From the NCBI GenBank assembly GCA_934045075.1, contig OW203722.1:7719303-7783302 (forward strand): a DNA stretch of 64,000 nt. Reading direction: 5' to 3'. Shown in pieces: positions 1-11,654 of this stretch. Positions within the stretch are counted from its first letter, which is position 1. The number at the start of each line of letters is the position of its first letter. This stretch comes from Yponomeuta sedellus. Lineage: Eukaryota; Arthropoda; Insecta; Lepidoptera; Yponomeutidae. The notes beneath the pieces are model-generated. The model was not told the origin of the DNA. It ran no database searches and saw only the letters and a list, made by a program, of their open reading frames with translations. The translations under genes were made by a program, and so were the position numbers.

Positions 1-908
1 CGAAAAAAGAATTGGCAGATCCTGTTCTGTGCCTACTTCTCCTCGATTCAGATAAGTTTATATAATATGTATTCAAAATTTTAGCGGATTTAAACATTAT
101 TAAAACATAGGTTACATTTATATAATACCATACCTGTTTTAATTGTTTTTTCGCGTACAAAGTCACATAAAATATAACTATAATTTTCATAGTGGAATGG
201 TACAGTGGTCTTCCCGAATTGACTTTATTACATTTTACGTGTAGTATCCGTGGATAATTATGCCTGCTGAAGCGTGGTGACAACGGTACGGTAAAAAAGT
301 CGACCTTCTCACTTAGATAGAGTTTATGATTACAATAGAGTCATCACGATGCAAACGAGACTTGAATACGGTACAGTCGTAAAGAAAATACTCTAGTAAC
401 ACCACCACATTCTTTTTTTACTTATTTGACTTTAGTGTCTACTAGATGGCGCCACTTGTATTATGCATCGCGGTATAGTTTTGACTAATATCCTGTCTTG
501 TCCGTTTAGTACCCACCGGAAGAGCATCCATCAAAATCCGCCCTTACTCTCTTCTAAAATACTTCAAAAAAATTGGCATAGCAAATAAAACTGACAAATG
601 TCTAATATTTTACTAGTGCTCTTTTTGTAATTATTATTATAAATATTACTGTATACGGGCGAAAGAGAGGGCTATCATCATTTACCTTAATAATTATCTG
701 ATAGGTCACAATTGCAGAAATGTTTGTAGGTTAATTAATATCTAGGAAATATTTTTTTACTTCTAATAGTACTTTATATTTCACTGACTGAGTTTTCACT
801 TTGAAGTATCAAAATATAATATAATTTACACTGCTACCTTTTGATAGTTCGGAGTTGGTTTAATAGCAAGAATCGCCTAGTGTGCAGAAGTTAGATTGTT
901 AGATACGA
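1..908. other. No gene seen; AT-rich DNA
   Basis: No open frame with splice sites or a recognised protein motif was found on either strand. The stretch is AT-rich and I could not assign it to any of the repeat families found elsewhere in the window. Confidence 0.5.
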
Positions 909-1106
909 TATCAATCCTTGTATGTCCTCACTCCTGGGGCACGGGTCTCTTCCTGCATCGCAGGAAGTTTAGGCCATATTCCACCAAGGGAGTCTAGTCC
1001 GGGTTGGTGGAGGATTGTAAAAGAATGGCGGGCCTTACTATCAGAAGTTAGCAAGCCACCCATAAGACCTCTAACAACGCTTAACGACTGCCATTACATA
1101 ACAGCC
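909..1106 (-). repeat. FamA retroposon copy, 5'-truncated
   Basis: The copy runs from the FamA 3' end (complement of the GGGTTGATAT tail) through the GGGGCACGGGTCTCTTCC block to the GCCATTACATAACAGCC block and stops there. The 5' third of the family is missing. 5' truncation with an intact 3' end is what target-primed reverse transcription produces. The sense strand is minus. Confidence 0.75.
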
Positions 1107-1126
1107 AGAAGTTAGATATTAGTTAC

Positions 1127-1245
1127 TTACTCTTTATTGCGCTACTACACACTTACTCTTTATTGCAAACCATAAATAAAAAAATCATTTTTACGAAGGC
1201 GAACATATCTCTAAATTAGATCTTTTCCATCCAACTTTAGAAGAG
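1127..1245 (-). repeat. LINE 3'-UTR-like fragment
   Basis: On the minus strand this reads as an AT-rich stretch with GTTCGCC followed by TTTGCAATAAAGAGTAAG. The same arrangement (GCGAGC/GTTCGCC, then GTGCAATAAAG) recurs at 37733, 41579 and 53470. It resembles the 3' untranslated ends of lepidopteran non-LTR elements as I remember them. Confidence 0.35.
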
Positions 1246-1802
1246 GGTGTTTAAACCGAGATAACAGGAAGAAGGCAGAATATTTGTAACTACTCATTTA
1301 AGTACTAATAAGATAATACACTAACATTATACTTATATACTTTTACGCACATAAACCTGTTACGGTGTTATGTTATGACAGGTTAGAAAGCTAGCGCTTT
1401 TTTAATCTCTTCTTGAAAAATGTCATAGAAGAGGTCTCTTGAACAAAGTTAGGAGCTTGTTACATAGTTGCGGCTCCGACAGTGCTATAGTTAAAAAAAC
1501 GTTGTATTACTGGAAGGGTGGTCAAGTGTGTTACGGACTCGAGCACGCCTTGACCTGTATGAATAATGACCCAGTGGAGATGTCAGAGATTAGACTACCC
1601 CATCTTTCTGTCTTGGGCCACTTCTGCCTGGGTAGTAGCATAGACCAAAAATATGGTATTAGGATGGCGCGAGTCACGCGTGTTGTGGCGCTACAATGTC
1701 AGAATTTGACTTTAATGTACTGGAAAGTCGATATTTTTGACTTGACTTTAAGTTTTGACCGCGTCTGTCTGACTTCCGCCTTGTGGCACCCATGTCCATT
1801 TT
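1246..1802. other. No supported gene; open stretch without recognisable protein
   Basis: About 120 codons are open on the plus strand at 1439-1804. There is no ATG at the start, no family motif and no convincing splice sites, so I do not call a gene. Confidence 0.4.
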
Positions 1803-1879
1803 AATCGAATTCAGTCTTAACTCCTGTAATCGAATTCAGTCTTAACTCCTATATCTGAATTCAGTCTTAACTCCTGTAA
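1803..1879 (+). repeat. Three tandem copies of a 25-bp unit
   Basis: The unit contains GAATTCAGTCTTAACTCCT and occurs three times in direct succession. The third copy has a small substitution near its start. No other copy was seen in the window. Confidence 0.85.
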
Positions 1880-2255
1880 CAGCTTTGTGCATTTTTGAGC
1901 GTTCAAATTCAAACGAATTTCAGAGAAGATATTTTCTTCTTTCGACTTTTATAGTCTACAGTACCACACAACGTGTGGTTGACAGGTACATACAACTACT
2001 ACGAAGGTAGCATTCGTCGCAACTCAAGGCACCGCGGCCCACCACTTGGGTCCATTAAACACAAAGCAGCGCATGCATGATTTCTACTTTACATAACAGT
2101 GTTATTGTCACACTATAGCTCAGATATAGAGGCTCAGATACACGGTGTTCAAAATAGTCTCTATGAAACTACTTTTAGTCACTTTTTCGGGAGATGAAAC
2201 GAAAAGTTGCACAAAGTTACTACGTTAATTTGAATAAACGTTTAGGAAGACATTA

Positions 2256-2387
2256 CATAACCTCACGCCGGTATCCCACAGGGGTAGGCAGAGACCAGGG
2301 ACTGCCAATTGCCACGATCCTGACAGATCACCTTCGCTACATCAGCGTTCATTAGTCGTTGCATGAACGCACGCCGGTTCCGGGCAC
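2256..2387. repeat. FamB dispersed repeat copy
   Basis: This copy begins CATAACCTCACGCC and continues through TAGGCAGAGACCAGGGACTG and a CGATCCTGACAGATCACCTT block, ending near GTTCCGGGCAC. The same blocks recur at 8938, 16793, 38925 and 62794. In the 62794 copy the outer CACGCCTGTATCCC block is inverted relative to the interior, so the family may have inverted ends. Confidence 0.7.
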
Positions 2388-3291
2388 TTACGGGATGCAT
2401 GTTAAATATGTGTTAAAATAATGTTGTTATGATATTTTCTGGCTTTATATGTAAGTACGTTAAATTTTTGATAAATTCCGTATTTTGTACGCAGCTTCTC
2501 TTTACGAAAATAAAAACAAAATTAAAGTACTTTCACTCAAAATAATAAAAAAAGTGACTTATCCTTTTCAATGTCATATTAATGTAAAATCTAGAACTTA
2601 TGCATTGGACTAAATTCAATTCCGGACATCTTCGTCATTTAAGCAATCTGGAATGTTACAGTAGCCCTTTTGGCACAAAGTGTGCTTTACACATTTTTTG
2701 AACATCGCTTCTGGCATATGACCTAGTATATAACATATTCAGGGATCTTATTTGACCAAATCAAAGCAACTCTTTGTTAAAACACAACATTTAGGGTTAG
2801 TAAAACTTTTTGACTAAATTAAAAAAAATGTGATCCAATTTTTGTTCCACTATTTTTAATAACGTCCCAACTCGAATTAGCGAACGTTGATATAGGTTTT
2901 GACAAGTACATTCACTGTCAATTAGAGTTTCCCGTTTTGCTCGATTCCCGCTCTTTTGCCACGTACAATAAAAGCTTTCTAAATTGCCAATGAACGTCGC
3001 TTAGCACCGCAGACGACTGACCTTGAGAGCCCAATTAGCAAATCTTTTTTTATTGACACTTCGTACCAGTTATTTCCCCCGATTATTGTTGGCTAGAGAG
3101 AATTTGCTGCTAATACCTATTTTAAAGTAGTCTATTACGGAAATACTTTGTTCTTAATCTTTTAATTGAGTGTTTGTTTGTACCACGCGTTGCACGCTTT
3201 TAATCGAGGATTTATTTGTACCCCGTTATATCTTGGCAGAAGACTACACCCAGTAGTCATATAGCATCCGCCCCGGTTTCTCGTACAATAT
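2388..3291. other. No gene seen; AT-rich DNA
   Basis: Homopolymer A and T runs dominate. No coding or repeat-family signal that I can name was found. Confidence 0.45.
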
Positions 3292-3650
3292 TATAATGAA
3301 ATGTTTTATGCAGCGTCTAACGGCACCTTTAATCACACTAGATGGGTGAAGTGACCAGTCGGGCGCTGCACTACTTGGGACGTTTTTTTTTATTAGACGG
3401 AGTAAGCTTGCCTGACAGAATAGTCTGCTTATCACACAGGAAAGCCGAGTCGGTACGTGCTGAGCCAACCAAGCTGCGGATTTCCTCACGATGTTTTCCT
3501 TCACGGTTAGCCTATGGTATTTGTACTACAAATTCTAAATGTACGTATATTTGAAAGTAAACAAAGTCATAAGTGCATGCCCGAAGTGGGAATCGAATCT
3601 GGAACTCCCGCTTCGGAGTCCATTGTTCTACCCACTGGGCTACCATCGCT
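3292..3650 (-). mobile_element. SINE-3 copy, near full length
   Basis: On the minus strand the copy starts with a tRNA-like head (promoter B box near GATTCGATTCCC at about 3595) and continues through the family body GTGAAGGAAAACATCGTGAG to a 3' end near 3292. The tRNA-like part is a promoter relic, not a functional tRNA. It shares the body with copies at 17282, 31266, 42054 and 56814. Confidence 0.75.
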
Positions 3651-3881
3651 TTCTTAAACTTATAAACAATAGATCTGTCAATGGACCAAGGTGCATCCAA
3701 AAAGTTGTTAACAATAGATCAACAGACTGCCACAGTGGTACTGCAATGTAGATCAACAGTATAATTATAGAGAGCACTCTAATTCAGTCACGCTACGGGT
3801 GACTTTACAACTGAAATGTAAAGGTCGACCTGTTATCGACTTTACAAGAAACAGAAAATGTGAATTCTTACACTATTTTTA

Positions 3882-3988
3882 TTTTTAATGCACTAACCCG
3901 TGCTAAGGACAATTTTCAAAAACCTATTTAAAGGCTAAAAATTCCACCCATGCCGGGATTCGAACCCGCAACCTCTGGCCATCCGTGA
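3882..3988 (-). mobile_element. SINE-1 copy, 5'-truncated
   Basis: The minus strand carries the B-box region (GGGTTCGAATCCCGGCATGG), then GGTGGAATTTTTAGCC and GTCCTTAGCACGGGTTAGTG. It stops inside the tRNA-like head just 3' of the A box. Confidence 0.8.
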
Positions 3989-4429
3989 ATTCTTGTTTTA
4001 GAAAAAAATATGTCGTTTTTTCGTCATTCAAAGTTCATCTTTATTGAACCATCTGGTTCCCAAGAAATTTCCAAATAATAGGATACTATAATGAATGGTA
4101 GTTTAAGCATACGTTGGACAAATTGATGTGTTTACTTCTTGATAGCGACGTTCAACTGTATAACATTTTTATACATTCAAACACAGGTACTTATATCGCG
4201 TTTCATTCAGCTTTGATCTACCTACATGTAAACAGGTTATAACTTGTAACCTTTCGTAATCAGGGTTTCCTAGGATTTAGTGTTACCTTATACTGATATA
4301 AAAAGCACTTTATGTACATCTTATACCTCACATAGTGGATCTTATACTAGCTATAATAATACCAATGAATGATAGTGAAGGTAGAGGCTTATAATATTTA
4401 TATTCATTGTTTTAGTAATCTATAGTTTA
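3989..4429. other. No gene seen
   Basis: AT-rich sequence with no open frame or family repeat that I can support. Confidence 0.45.
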
Positions 4430-4605
4430 TACGTCCCACTGCAGGGCACAGGCCTCCTCTCAGAGAGAGAAGGCCTGTGCCTCGATGGGCTTAATAACCA
4501 CACGTGTCCAACGCGGAACCCAACGTTAAGCGCCGAGGTATATGACCACCTTAGACCCTCAGGTTTGCTCACGATGTTTTATTGCACACTTGCGCTAACA
4601 CGTTT
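4430..4605 (-). mobile_element. FamC SINE-like copy
   Basis: Read on the minus strand it ends CCCTGCAGTGGGACGT. Upstream is a CAGAGAGAG-rich stretch, a GCGTTGG block and a degenerate copy of the core GTGAGCAAACCTGAG. The core is shared with SINE-3, and the tail resembles the FamA and R83 tails. Confidence 0.6.
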
Positions 4606-5434
4606 AGCGCACCGGTTTTGTAGCACAGTTGATGAACTTATCCATTCCTCGCTTGTGAATGATAAGTATGACGCATGAGTAGCAGGCGGGTAAAACTAAG
4701 GAATTCCCTGAAATCCATTTCCGGCCAGCTGTATAAAAAATCACACAAAGACAGGCCAACTCCGTGAAAAATAATGTAGAAACATGGTAGCCTCTAACAT
4801 ACGTACGGGCTATTAATAAAGTTAAACATTAAACTTTCTAAGACTCACGTAATCGCTACATCATTCATTTTTTTAAAGAAACCATACCTCGGCCCACTTC
4901 CCACTTTTTACTGATGTTTTTTGCTGAAATACGTCTGGTATCGTGTACTGAACATTTTTTTCTATGTAACCCTGAATTTTTTAAGTTTCTTGTTCGAAAA
5001 TTAGTTAAAAATTTCAGCGTGCAACGTACTTTAAAACATTATATTTATGATACTTGAGTAAAAAATATACATATATTTCCTTACAAATATTTATGGATAA
5101 CTTTACCCATAAACTAAAACTAGTTTTTTTGTAGAGCTTCAATCTTTTGACACCCTGTAGAATAAACCTACAATTAATGACTAATTTTCGATTTCTTCGT
5201 ATTCCGAACAATCAAATCTCAAATACTCTCAAATATAATTATCACCATCACAACATGTAGTGTGATTATATAAGTTAATAAAGGTATATAAGGTGATAAA
5301 CAGACAACAGTGTAGATATCTAACAATTTTACGTAGGTACTTACAGTCTGTTAGCTTTTAGAATGTACCTCGGCTACTATCGAATAGAATCGGATATATT
5401 CGCGTAACAGAAATATCGGAACTAAGTAGTTTAG
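4606..5434. other. No gene seen
   Basis: AT-rich. One outlying TTTCCGGCCAGC motif at about 4718 may belong to the motif cluster that begins at 5435. Confidence 0.45.
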
Positions 5435-6745
5435 CCGGTTTTCGGCCATTTAAGGACATTTTCATATTCAGAGCGATTTTTTTCAATGACAGAGTAAACA
5501 AAAATGGACAAATAAAATACTTTTGAATCGTAAAACTATTGCAATTTCCATTTTTCAAACCTTCATCTAAGAAAACATTATCGTTTAATTATAAAAAATA
5601 AAAATATCGTGAGGTGTGAATTTTGCCCTTTCCCGGCCACCTATTTCAGTTTACGGCCACTTGTTTTGTTAGTTTTCGGCCAATTTTTGTTTTTTCTAAT
5701 AACTCTTATTTTTATGGTGGTGTATCGTTTTTAAATAACAATAAAATGAGTAAAAAAAATTAAAGAGCTTTTAATATTGTTTATACTTAAAACTAAAACA
5801 TTAACCAATTTCCGGCCTCTCAATAAATCATGGCCGATAAACAAAATTGGTCAACCCGGGTTTCGGCCACCTTGCATAAAATGGCCGACAACCTAATTTG
5901 AAGGAGTTAACTTTCGGCCGCCAATGTCAATATATAATTAAACTCTTTCGAACAAATCAAGGATGAAAGAGTTCTCTTAGATCAGGATCTTAGTTAATAT
6001 AAGAGAAACTTATTGAAATAAATAGATTTACTAGTATTTATCACCGCTTTTATAAATGACCGAAAAATAACCTAAATATCCTTAGTTCTCGGTCATTTTA
6101 TTACACTTAGGCCGAAAAGTGGATTTACAAAGTCCCTCTCCCGGCCACCGTTATACAAAACAATTAAAATGGATTTTAAGCACGAATGCAATTAGTAAAC
6201 ATGCGGCCGAAATCTAACTGCATAAATCAGGATACTTTTTAAATTATATCTTAACAATATGATTTGGAAAAAGTGATTATTCAATGGTAAAGTAATGAAT
6301 TTATAATCGTAGGATCGGTGTCAGATTTCGGCCAGGCGGCCGAGAATCAACTGGCTCGTCAAAATTTAAGTTAGTTATCCGTCCACCTAATATTTACTAA
6401 AAGTACTGAGTATTATAGACATTTTCATGAAAATAACATCAGTTTAACATATTAACTGTGCATTATAGTAATATTTTGGTGGATAAATCAATACACAATG
6501 TCGTAACTTACCATGCAAATAATTGGCGCGCACTATTTTTTTCTCTGCTTTCGACACACACTCACATTGCTTGAAACGCGAGGGAAAACTGACGAAACAA
6601 ATGAAACGCTACTAAGATACTTAATTATGTAGGCAAAGACATCATTAGAATCTAAGCGGTAACAATAGATTTTTTACTCGGGCCTATTTTATTTTCTTAT
6701 TGTTTCGTAAAAACTGCGTGATGGCCGAAAACTGAAGGTGGCCGG
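5435..6745. repeat. Cluster of about 17 GGCC/CGGCC-AAA motifs in AT-rich DNA
   Basis: TTTCGGCCA-type motifs and their complements (GGCCGAAA) recur irregularly on both strands. They lie near 5443, 5635, 5655, 5678, 5813, 5832, 5871, 5883, 5918, 6058, 6090, 6112, 6141, 6204, 6326, 6335, 6723 and 6740. Surrounding DNA is strongly AT-rich, so the density is far above chance. No regular period and no coding signal were seen. The cluster may be the protein-binding interior of a non-autonomous DNA transposon, but no terminal inverted repeats were found by eye. Confidence 0.6.
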
Positions 6746-7993
6746 CAAACCGACTAAGTTACCCTATGACACTTGTTTTCACGTAACTTTTCAGAACAGT
6801 GAAGAAAAGTTTTAAACAGACCAGGAAGTAGTATCACACTCGTGTGCTTTCGGCAAAAACCGAAGCCTCGAGGTATATTCTAAAAGCTAACAGACTGTAC
6901 ATAGCTGTGGAAAATCTGTCAAACCGATTACAATTTTCGCTTTGTGACTCCGGACAATATGATAGACGAAACAGTTCCCTACTTAAAAAATATATAGGGT
7001 ATAAAAAAGTGCCCATTTCTATAAAGGGAGCTTCTACTCGTCACTATATTTTCTTTAATATGGTGACTTAAAAAAATAGTCACCTAGCTCCTCTTTATTG
7101 TAGCTTTTTAGGTGCGGCATTAACTTGTAATTATTAAACAGCTGATATGAGGCCAAAACCCCCGTTTCCAGATAAATATGGTGCTTGTGTTACACTCTGT
7201 ATTAAAATTATAAGGAAGCCGATTCTGTAATATTCTTTATGTCATGGGAGAGTGAAATAGGAGCAAACTATTGTGACCTCATTCCACTCTAAGTCTTATT
7301 TCAGACTGTTGGAACAAGTTAATATACTTAGAAGTTACTCGTAGAACTAAGACAAGACATACTTATTAAAACACAACTGCTCTAGTTCGCGAAATGCCGC
7401 TTGACGCCCTTGTAGCAAAGTTATAACTGACAAGGTACTTGAATAATTAAAGGTCGCACTATACGTGGCACTTCTATTGTGGGAAAGATATGTTTGCGTT
7501 AATTTTCGTGTGGTTGAAGCACTAAATTAAGAAAAAAAGAAGACAACAGACTAGAAGATGAGCGAGCTAGCGCCAATAAAGTTTGGTCTTTGGTACCTAA
7601 GTGAACAAAAACCCAATAAAACACGATACTTTTGTCGTCGCGCCAGCTCTACATTTTAGATACTCCACATGAGGTAAGGTGATTAGTGCTTGGCAGTGAT
7701 GCGGCACACTTAACTTAAATGAAAAAGTATTGAATAAAAAATAAACCGGTAAGGTTAGCACGCATACTAAAGCGAATTTCTCAGCAAATAGTCTAGGTTG
7801 TTACTAAGACGCTAATAGTAGCTAGACGTACATACCACATACTCTATTAAAGTTGAAACTGCTTCAGAGTTAGTTATACGAGTAGCTTGATAACTAAGAA
7901 ACTTGCTCGATCTACCTACGGGGTTATTGGGACTTATAACAATACAAGAAGTTAACCCTTGAAAGGAACTTTGTAGATCAGTAACAATTTTTT
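6746..7993. other. No supported gene
   Basis: Open stretches occur on both strands at 6834-7071 and shadow each other. None has a known motif or splice context. The rest is AT-rich and unassigned. Confidence 0.45.
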
Positions 7994-8042
7994 GGGCTAT
8001 GTCCAGCAGTGGACTAATATAGCCTGAAGAAGAAGAAGAAGA
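7994..8042 (+). repeat. R83 tail fragment
   Basis: It contains GGGCTATGTCCAGCAGTGGA, then TATAGCCTGAAGAAGAAGAA. This is the 3' half of the unit that forms the satellite at 9919-11160, with its GAA tail. Confidence 0.85.
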
Positions 8043-8937
8043 ACAATTTTATAGATCGGATTATCACAGAGTTATGTACCTAAGAGATTGACATGAAATC
8101 AAATTTAATCAATAATTGATCACAATCATACTTCAAACATAACTAAGTATTGATTTTCTAAAGATAAAATTTTACCTAAATAAAACAGCCATAATTGCAT
8201 TTCTCTGAGTTACCACTGGAAAGGAGGATGTTAATGGCCATACTTCTAAATATATATTTTATTTCATTCACTTTTGTTTGAGTGTAAACAAAAAAAAATG
8301 GGTTTACCGTTATGAAATAAAAAAATAATGATAGAAATTCATATTTTTTAATTAAATAAATGACTGAGACGAAAGGACAAGCAAACAATAAGTATACTCA
8401 CCAAAATAAATTATGTGACTACACTCATTAATCGGTAGGTAGGTTGATCTTGATAACTTCTCAACTGCCACAATATTTTTTTCATTATTTCTCATTTGGA
8501 AATTGCAGCATTATCACACTGAGAACGACAAAAGTACAAAACACTGAAGTCTCAAGCCGATAAACCATGGGGTTTCAAGCACCGCACACACTCAAAAACT
8601 GTCAAACTTTTCACGTCACGTAGATTTTCCCGCTACATTTTCTTTTTTTAAGGTGCCACTTTTTCTTCGTTTTTGTTTTTTTAATACGGCTAAAGGCTTG
8701 TTTCTTTTCGGCCAGTCGGCATGGGCGATGTATTATTTACAAACATCCGCGGTGGCCGCCTCGGTACAGAGTGAAGTGTTTCCGGCAAGCGACGGTTTGA
8801 TACTGCCGCGACCAGGCGAATCTTTTGAGTCTAGTGGCGGTGGAGGCAAGCTGCTATTAAGGGGACTTGTGTGACTTAACAACTCCAATATAGAGACTGG
8901 CTTAGAAGACGGTCATTAACAAATGACAAATAACATT
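8043..8937. other. No supported gene; GC-richer patch at 8730-8870
   Basis: An open plus-strand stretch at 8653-8874 includes a GC-richer part with codons for a Ser/Gly-rich tail (ESFESSGGGGK). I recognise no family and see no convincing exon borders. Confidence 0.35.
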
Positions 8938-8994
8938 ACATAAGCTCACGCCTGTATCCCAGAGGGGTATACAGGCGTGAGGCAGGGACCAAGG
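8938..8994. repeat. FamB copy with internal deletion
   Basis: CTCACGCCTGTATCCCAGAG is followed almost at once by its own complement (TACAGGCGTGAG) and GCAGGGACC. The copy is therefore a short foldback lacking the family interior. Confidence 0.65.
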
Positions 8995-9160
8995 ATAGAC
9001 AAAAAATTACAAATGTTTTGTTGAAAAGCCGTGCTTTACGAGCAATTGAAAAAATCCAATTATATCTAATAACGTTGTTGGACTGATTTATAGACTTTAC
9101 AGCTTCCCATCACCTCTATAAGCTAGAAACGAGGAATTTGATACTTCTAGAGCCCATGTA

Positions 9161-9205
9161 TATAATACTCGTAGAAATATAAAAAATATATCTACGAGTA
9201 TTATA
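9161..9205. repeat. 15-bp perfect hairpin
   Basis: TATAATACTCGTAGA at 9161-9175 is the exact complement of 9191-9205, with a 15-base AT loop. It lies about 115 bp before the ATT tract. Confidence 0.85.
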
Positions 9206-9320
9206 CAGAAGTGTGTATTTAGTTAGCGTAAGAACTTCATGAAAACCGGTAAAGCCGTTTCTGTGGAGTTCGATAAAAACATTATGACACCAGATTTTTC
9301 TACTATGTATATTAGGTAAA

Positions 9321-9552
<232 letters not shown>

Positions 9553-9918
9553 TTACTTCCCTTGATAACAAAAAATTTACTAGAATTTCTAGTCTACTTC
9601 TGTATTTATGCAACATTTAAACTGTACAGTATCCTAGAAATAAAACTGTTTAAATATTTCATAGCCTTATATTCACCGAATCATTGCGTTTGTCCGTAGC
9701 AACTTAGCCGAACGGCTTTTGAAGAAGTGGCAATAAAAGTGATATCAGTTACATCTAATAATGTTCTAAATGGACGGCGAGCTTAAATAATAATTGGCTT
9801 CATACCAAGTATTCAGACACACTTGAAGAGACAACAAGTTTGCGGGGTCTGGTGAGTTAAGAGAAAACCACCCATGTAAGATGTGACTTTTTTTTTATGG
9901 AGCCTATAAGCTGAAGAC
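9553..9918. other. No gene seen between microsatellite and satellite
   Basis: No repeat family assigned until AGCTGAAGAC at 9909. The same string precedes the R83 unit in the longer single copy at 43684-43830 (minus). Confidence 0.5.
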
Positions 9919-11160
9919 TGGGCGCTATGGCGCTCATTAAGGGAGGGATATGTCCAGCAGTGGACTACATAATATAGCCTGAAGAAGAAGAAGAAGTGCT
10001 TGTTGGGGCGCTATGGCGCTCATTAGGGGAGGGATATGTCCAGCAGTGGACTACATAATATAGCGTGAAGAAGAAGAAGTGCTTGTTGGGGCGCTATGGC
10101 GCTCATTAGGGGAGGGCTATGTCCAGCAATGGACTACGTAATATAGCCTGAAGAAGAAGAAGTGCTTGTTGGGGCGCTATGGCGCTCATTAGGGGAGGGC
10201 TATGTCCAGCAGTGGACTACGTAATATAGCCTGAAGAAGAAGAAGTGCTTGTTGGGGCGCTATGGCGCTCATTAGGGGAGGGCTATGTCCAGCAGTGGAC
10301 TACGTAATATAGCCTGAAGAAGAAGAAGTGCTTGTTGGGGCGCTATGGCGATCATTAGGGGAGGGATATGTCCAGCAGTGGACTACATAATATAGCGTGA
10401 AGAAGAAGAAGTGCTCGTTGGGGCGCTATGGCGCTCATTAGAGGAGGCTATGTCCAGCAGTGGACTACATAATATAGCGTGAAGAAGAAGAAGTGCTTGT
10501 TGGGGCGCTATGGCGCTCATTAGGGGAGGGCTATGTCCAGCAATGGACTACGTAATATAGCCTGAAGAAGAAGAAGTGCTTGTTGGGGCGCTATGGCGCT
10601 CATTAGGGGAGGGCTATGTCCAGCAGTGGACTACGTAATATAGCCTGAAGAAGAAGAAGTGCTTGTTGGGGCGCTATGGCGCTCATTAGGGGAGGGCTAT
10701 GTCCAGCAGTGGACTACGTAATATAGCCTGAAGAAGAAGAAGTGCTTGTTGGGGCGCTATGGCGATCATTAGGGGAGGGATATGTCCAGCAGTGGACTAC
10801 ATAATATAGCGTGAAGAAGAAGAAGTGCTCGTTGGGGCGCTATGGCGCTCATTAGAGGAGGCTATGTCCAGCAGTGGACTACGTAATATAGCCTGAAGAA
10901 GAAGAAGTGCTTGTTGGGGCGCTATGGCGCTCATTAGGGGAGGGCTATGTCCAGCAGTAAACTACATAATATAGCCTGAAGAAGAAGAAGAAGTGCTTGT
11001 TGGGGCGCTATGGCGCTCATTAGGGGAGGGCTATGTCCAGCAGTCCACTACATAATATAGCCTGAAGAAGAAGAAGTGCTTGTCGGGGCGCTATGGCGCT
11101 CATTAGGGGAGGGCTATGTCCAGCAGTGGAGTAAATAATATAGCCTGAAGAAGAAGAGAA
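9919..11160 (+). repeat. 83-bp satellite array, about 15 units, with a duplicated five-unit block
   Basis: The unit begins GGGGCGCTATGGCGCTCATT, continues through CTATGTCCAGCAGTGGACTA and ATATAGCCTG, and ends in GAAGAAGAAGAAGTGCTTGT. Diagnostic variants repeat in the same order: CAGCAATGG at 10127 and 10541, GGCGATCATT at 10351 and 10765, GAGGAGGCTATG about one unit later each time. This gives a 414-bp higher-order period. Outer units are more diverged. The unit is the tail of a dispersed retroposon (copies at 7994, 18183, 31115, 43684, 55131, 55582). Confidence 0.95.
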
Positions 11161-11161
11161 G

Positions 11162-11250
11162 CCTATTCTCTCAGAGAGAGGTGGATGAAAGATAACCTAT
11201 GTAATTGGGATGGGCTTAATTCTCGCGCTCACGATGATTTGCTTCACTGT
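11162..11250 (-). mobile_element. FamC fragment next to the satellite
   Basis: CTATTCTCTCAGAGAGAG, then GGGCTTAATT and CTCACGATG follow the last satellite unit directly. These are FamC landmarks in the usual order. Confidence 0.45.
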
Positions 11251-11299
11251 AAACTCACTGTATTACCACTACCTACACTACCACTGTATAGCTACTATA

Positions 11300-11400
11300 A
11301 CTTCTGAAATGTATATAACTTAGAAAACAAAGTTAAATTGGTGCATGACCGCACTGAGAATTGAACCTGGACCACAGGCTACGGTCGCTCTACCGTTTTA
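11300..11400 (-). mobile_element. SINE-3 head fragment
   Basis: The complement contains a diverged tRNA-like B box (GGTTCAATTCTC) followed by CGGTCATGCACCAATTTAAC, which matches the first part of SINE-3. Confidence 0.5.
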
Positions 11401-11654
11401 GGATAACTTTATAGAATATATTGATTGAATATATTTTACAAAGTTATCCTTAAAATGAGATTATCAATGACCACAACTTTTGCCACACATCGCATACGCA
11501 AAAGCTACATAGGCACCTACAACGTAGAATAAAGCTTTATTTATATAAATCTGAAAAAAAGTCACAGAACTAAAAAAGTGTTATTGATGTGTTTCGTTGT
11601 CATTAAAGTAAGTAAATCTCAAATTCGTGCTGCTGACTCCACTTTTTTCTGCTA

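Noticed and set aside
1439..1804. 121-codon plus-strand stretch
   Set aside because: No ATG at its start, no known motif and no splice context.
9919..11160. CRISPR-like repeat array
   Set aside because: Units are contiguous 83-bp repeats with no unique spacers, in a eukaryotic genome. It is a satellite.
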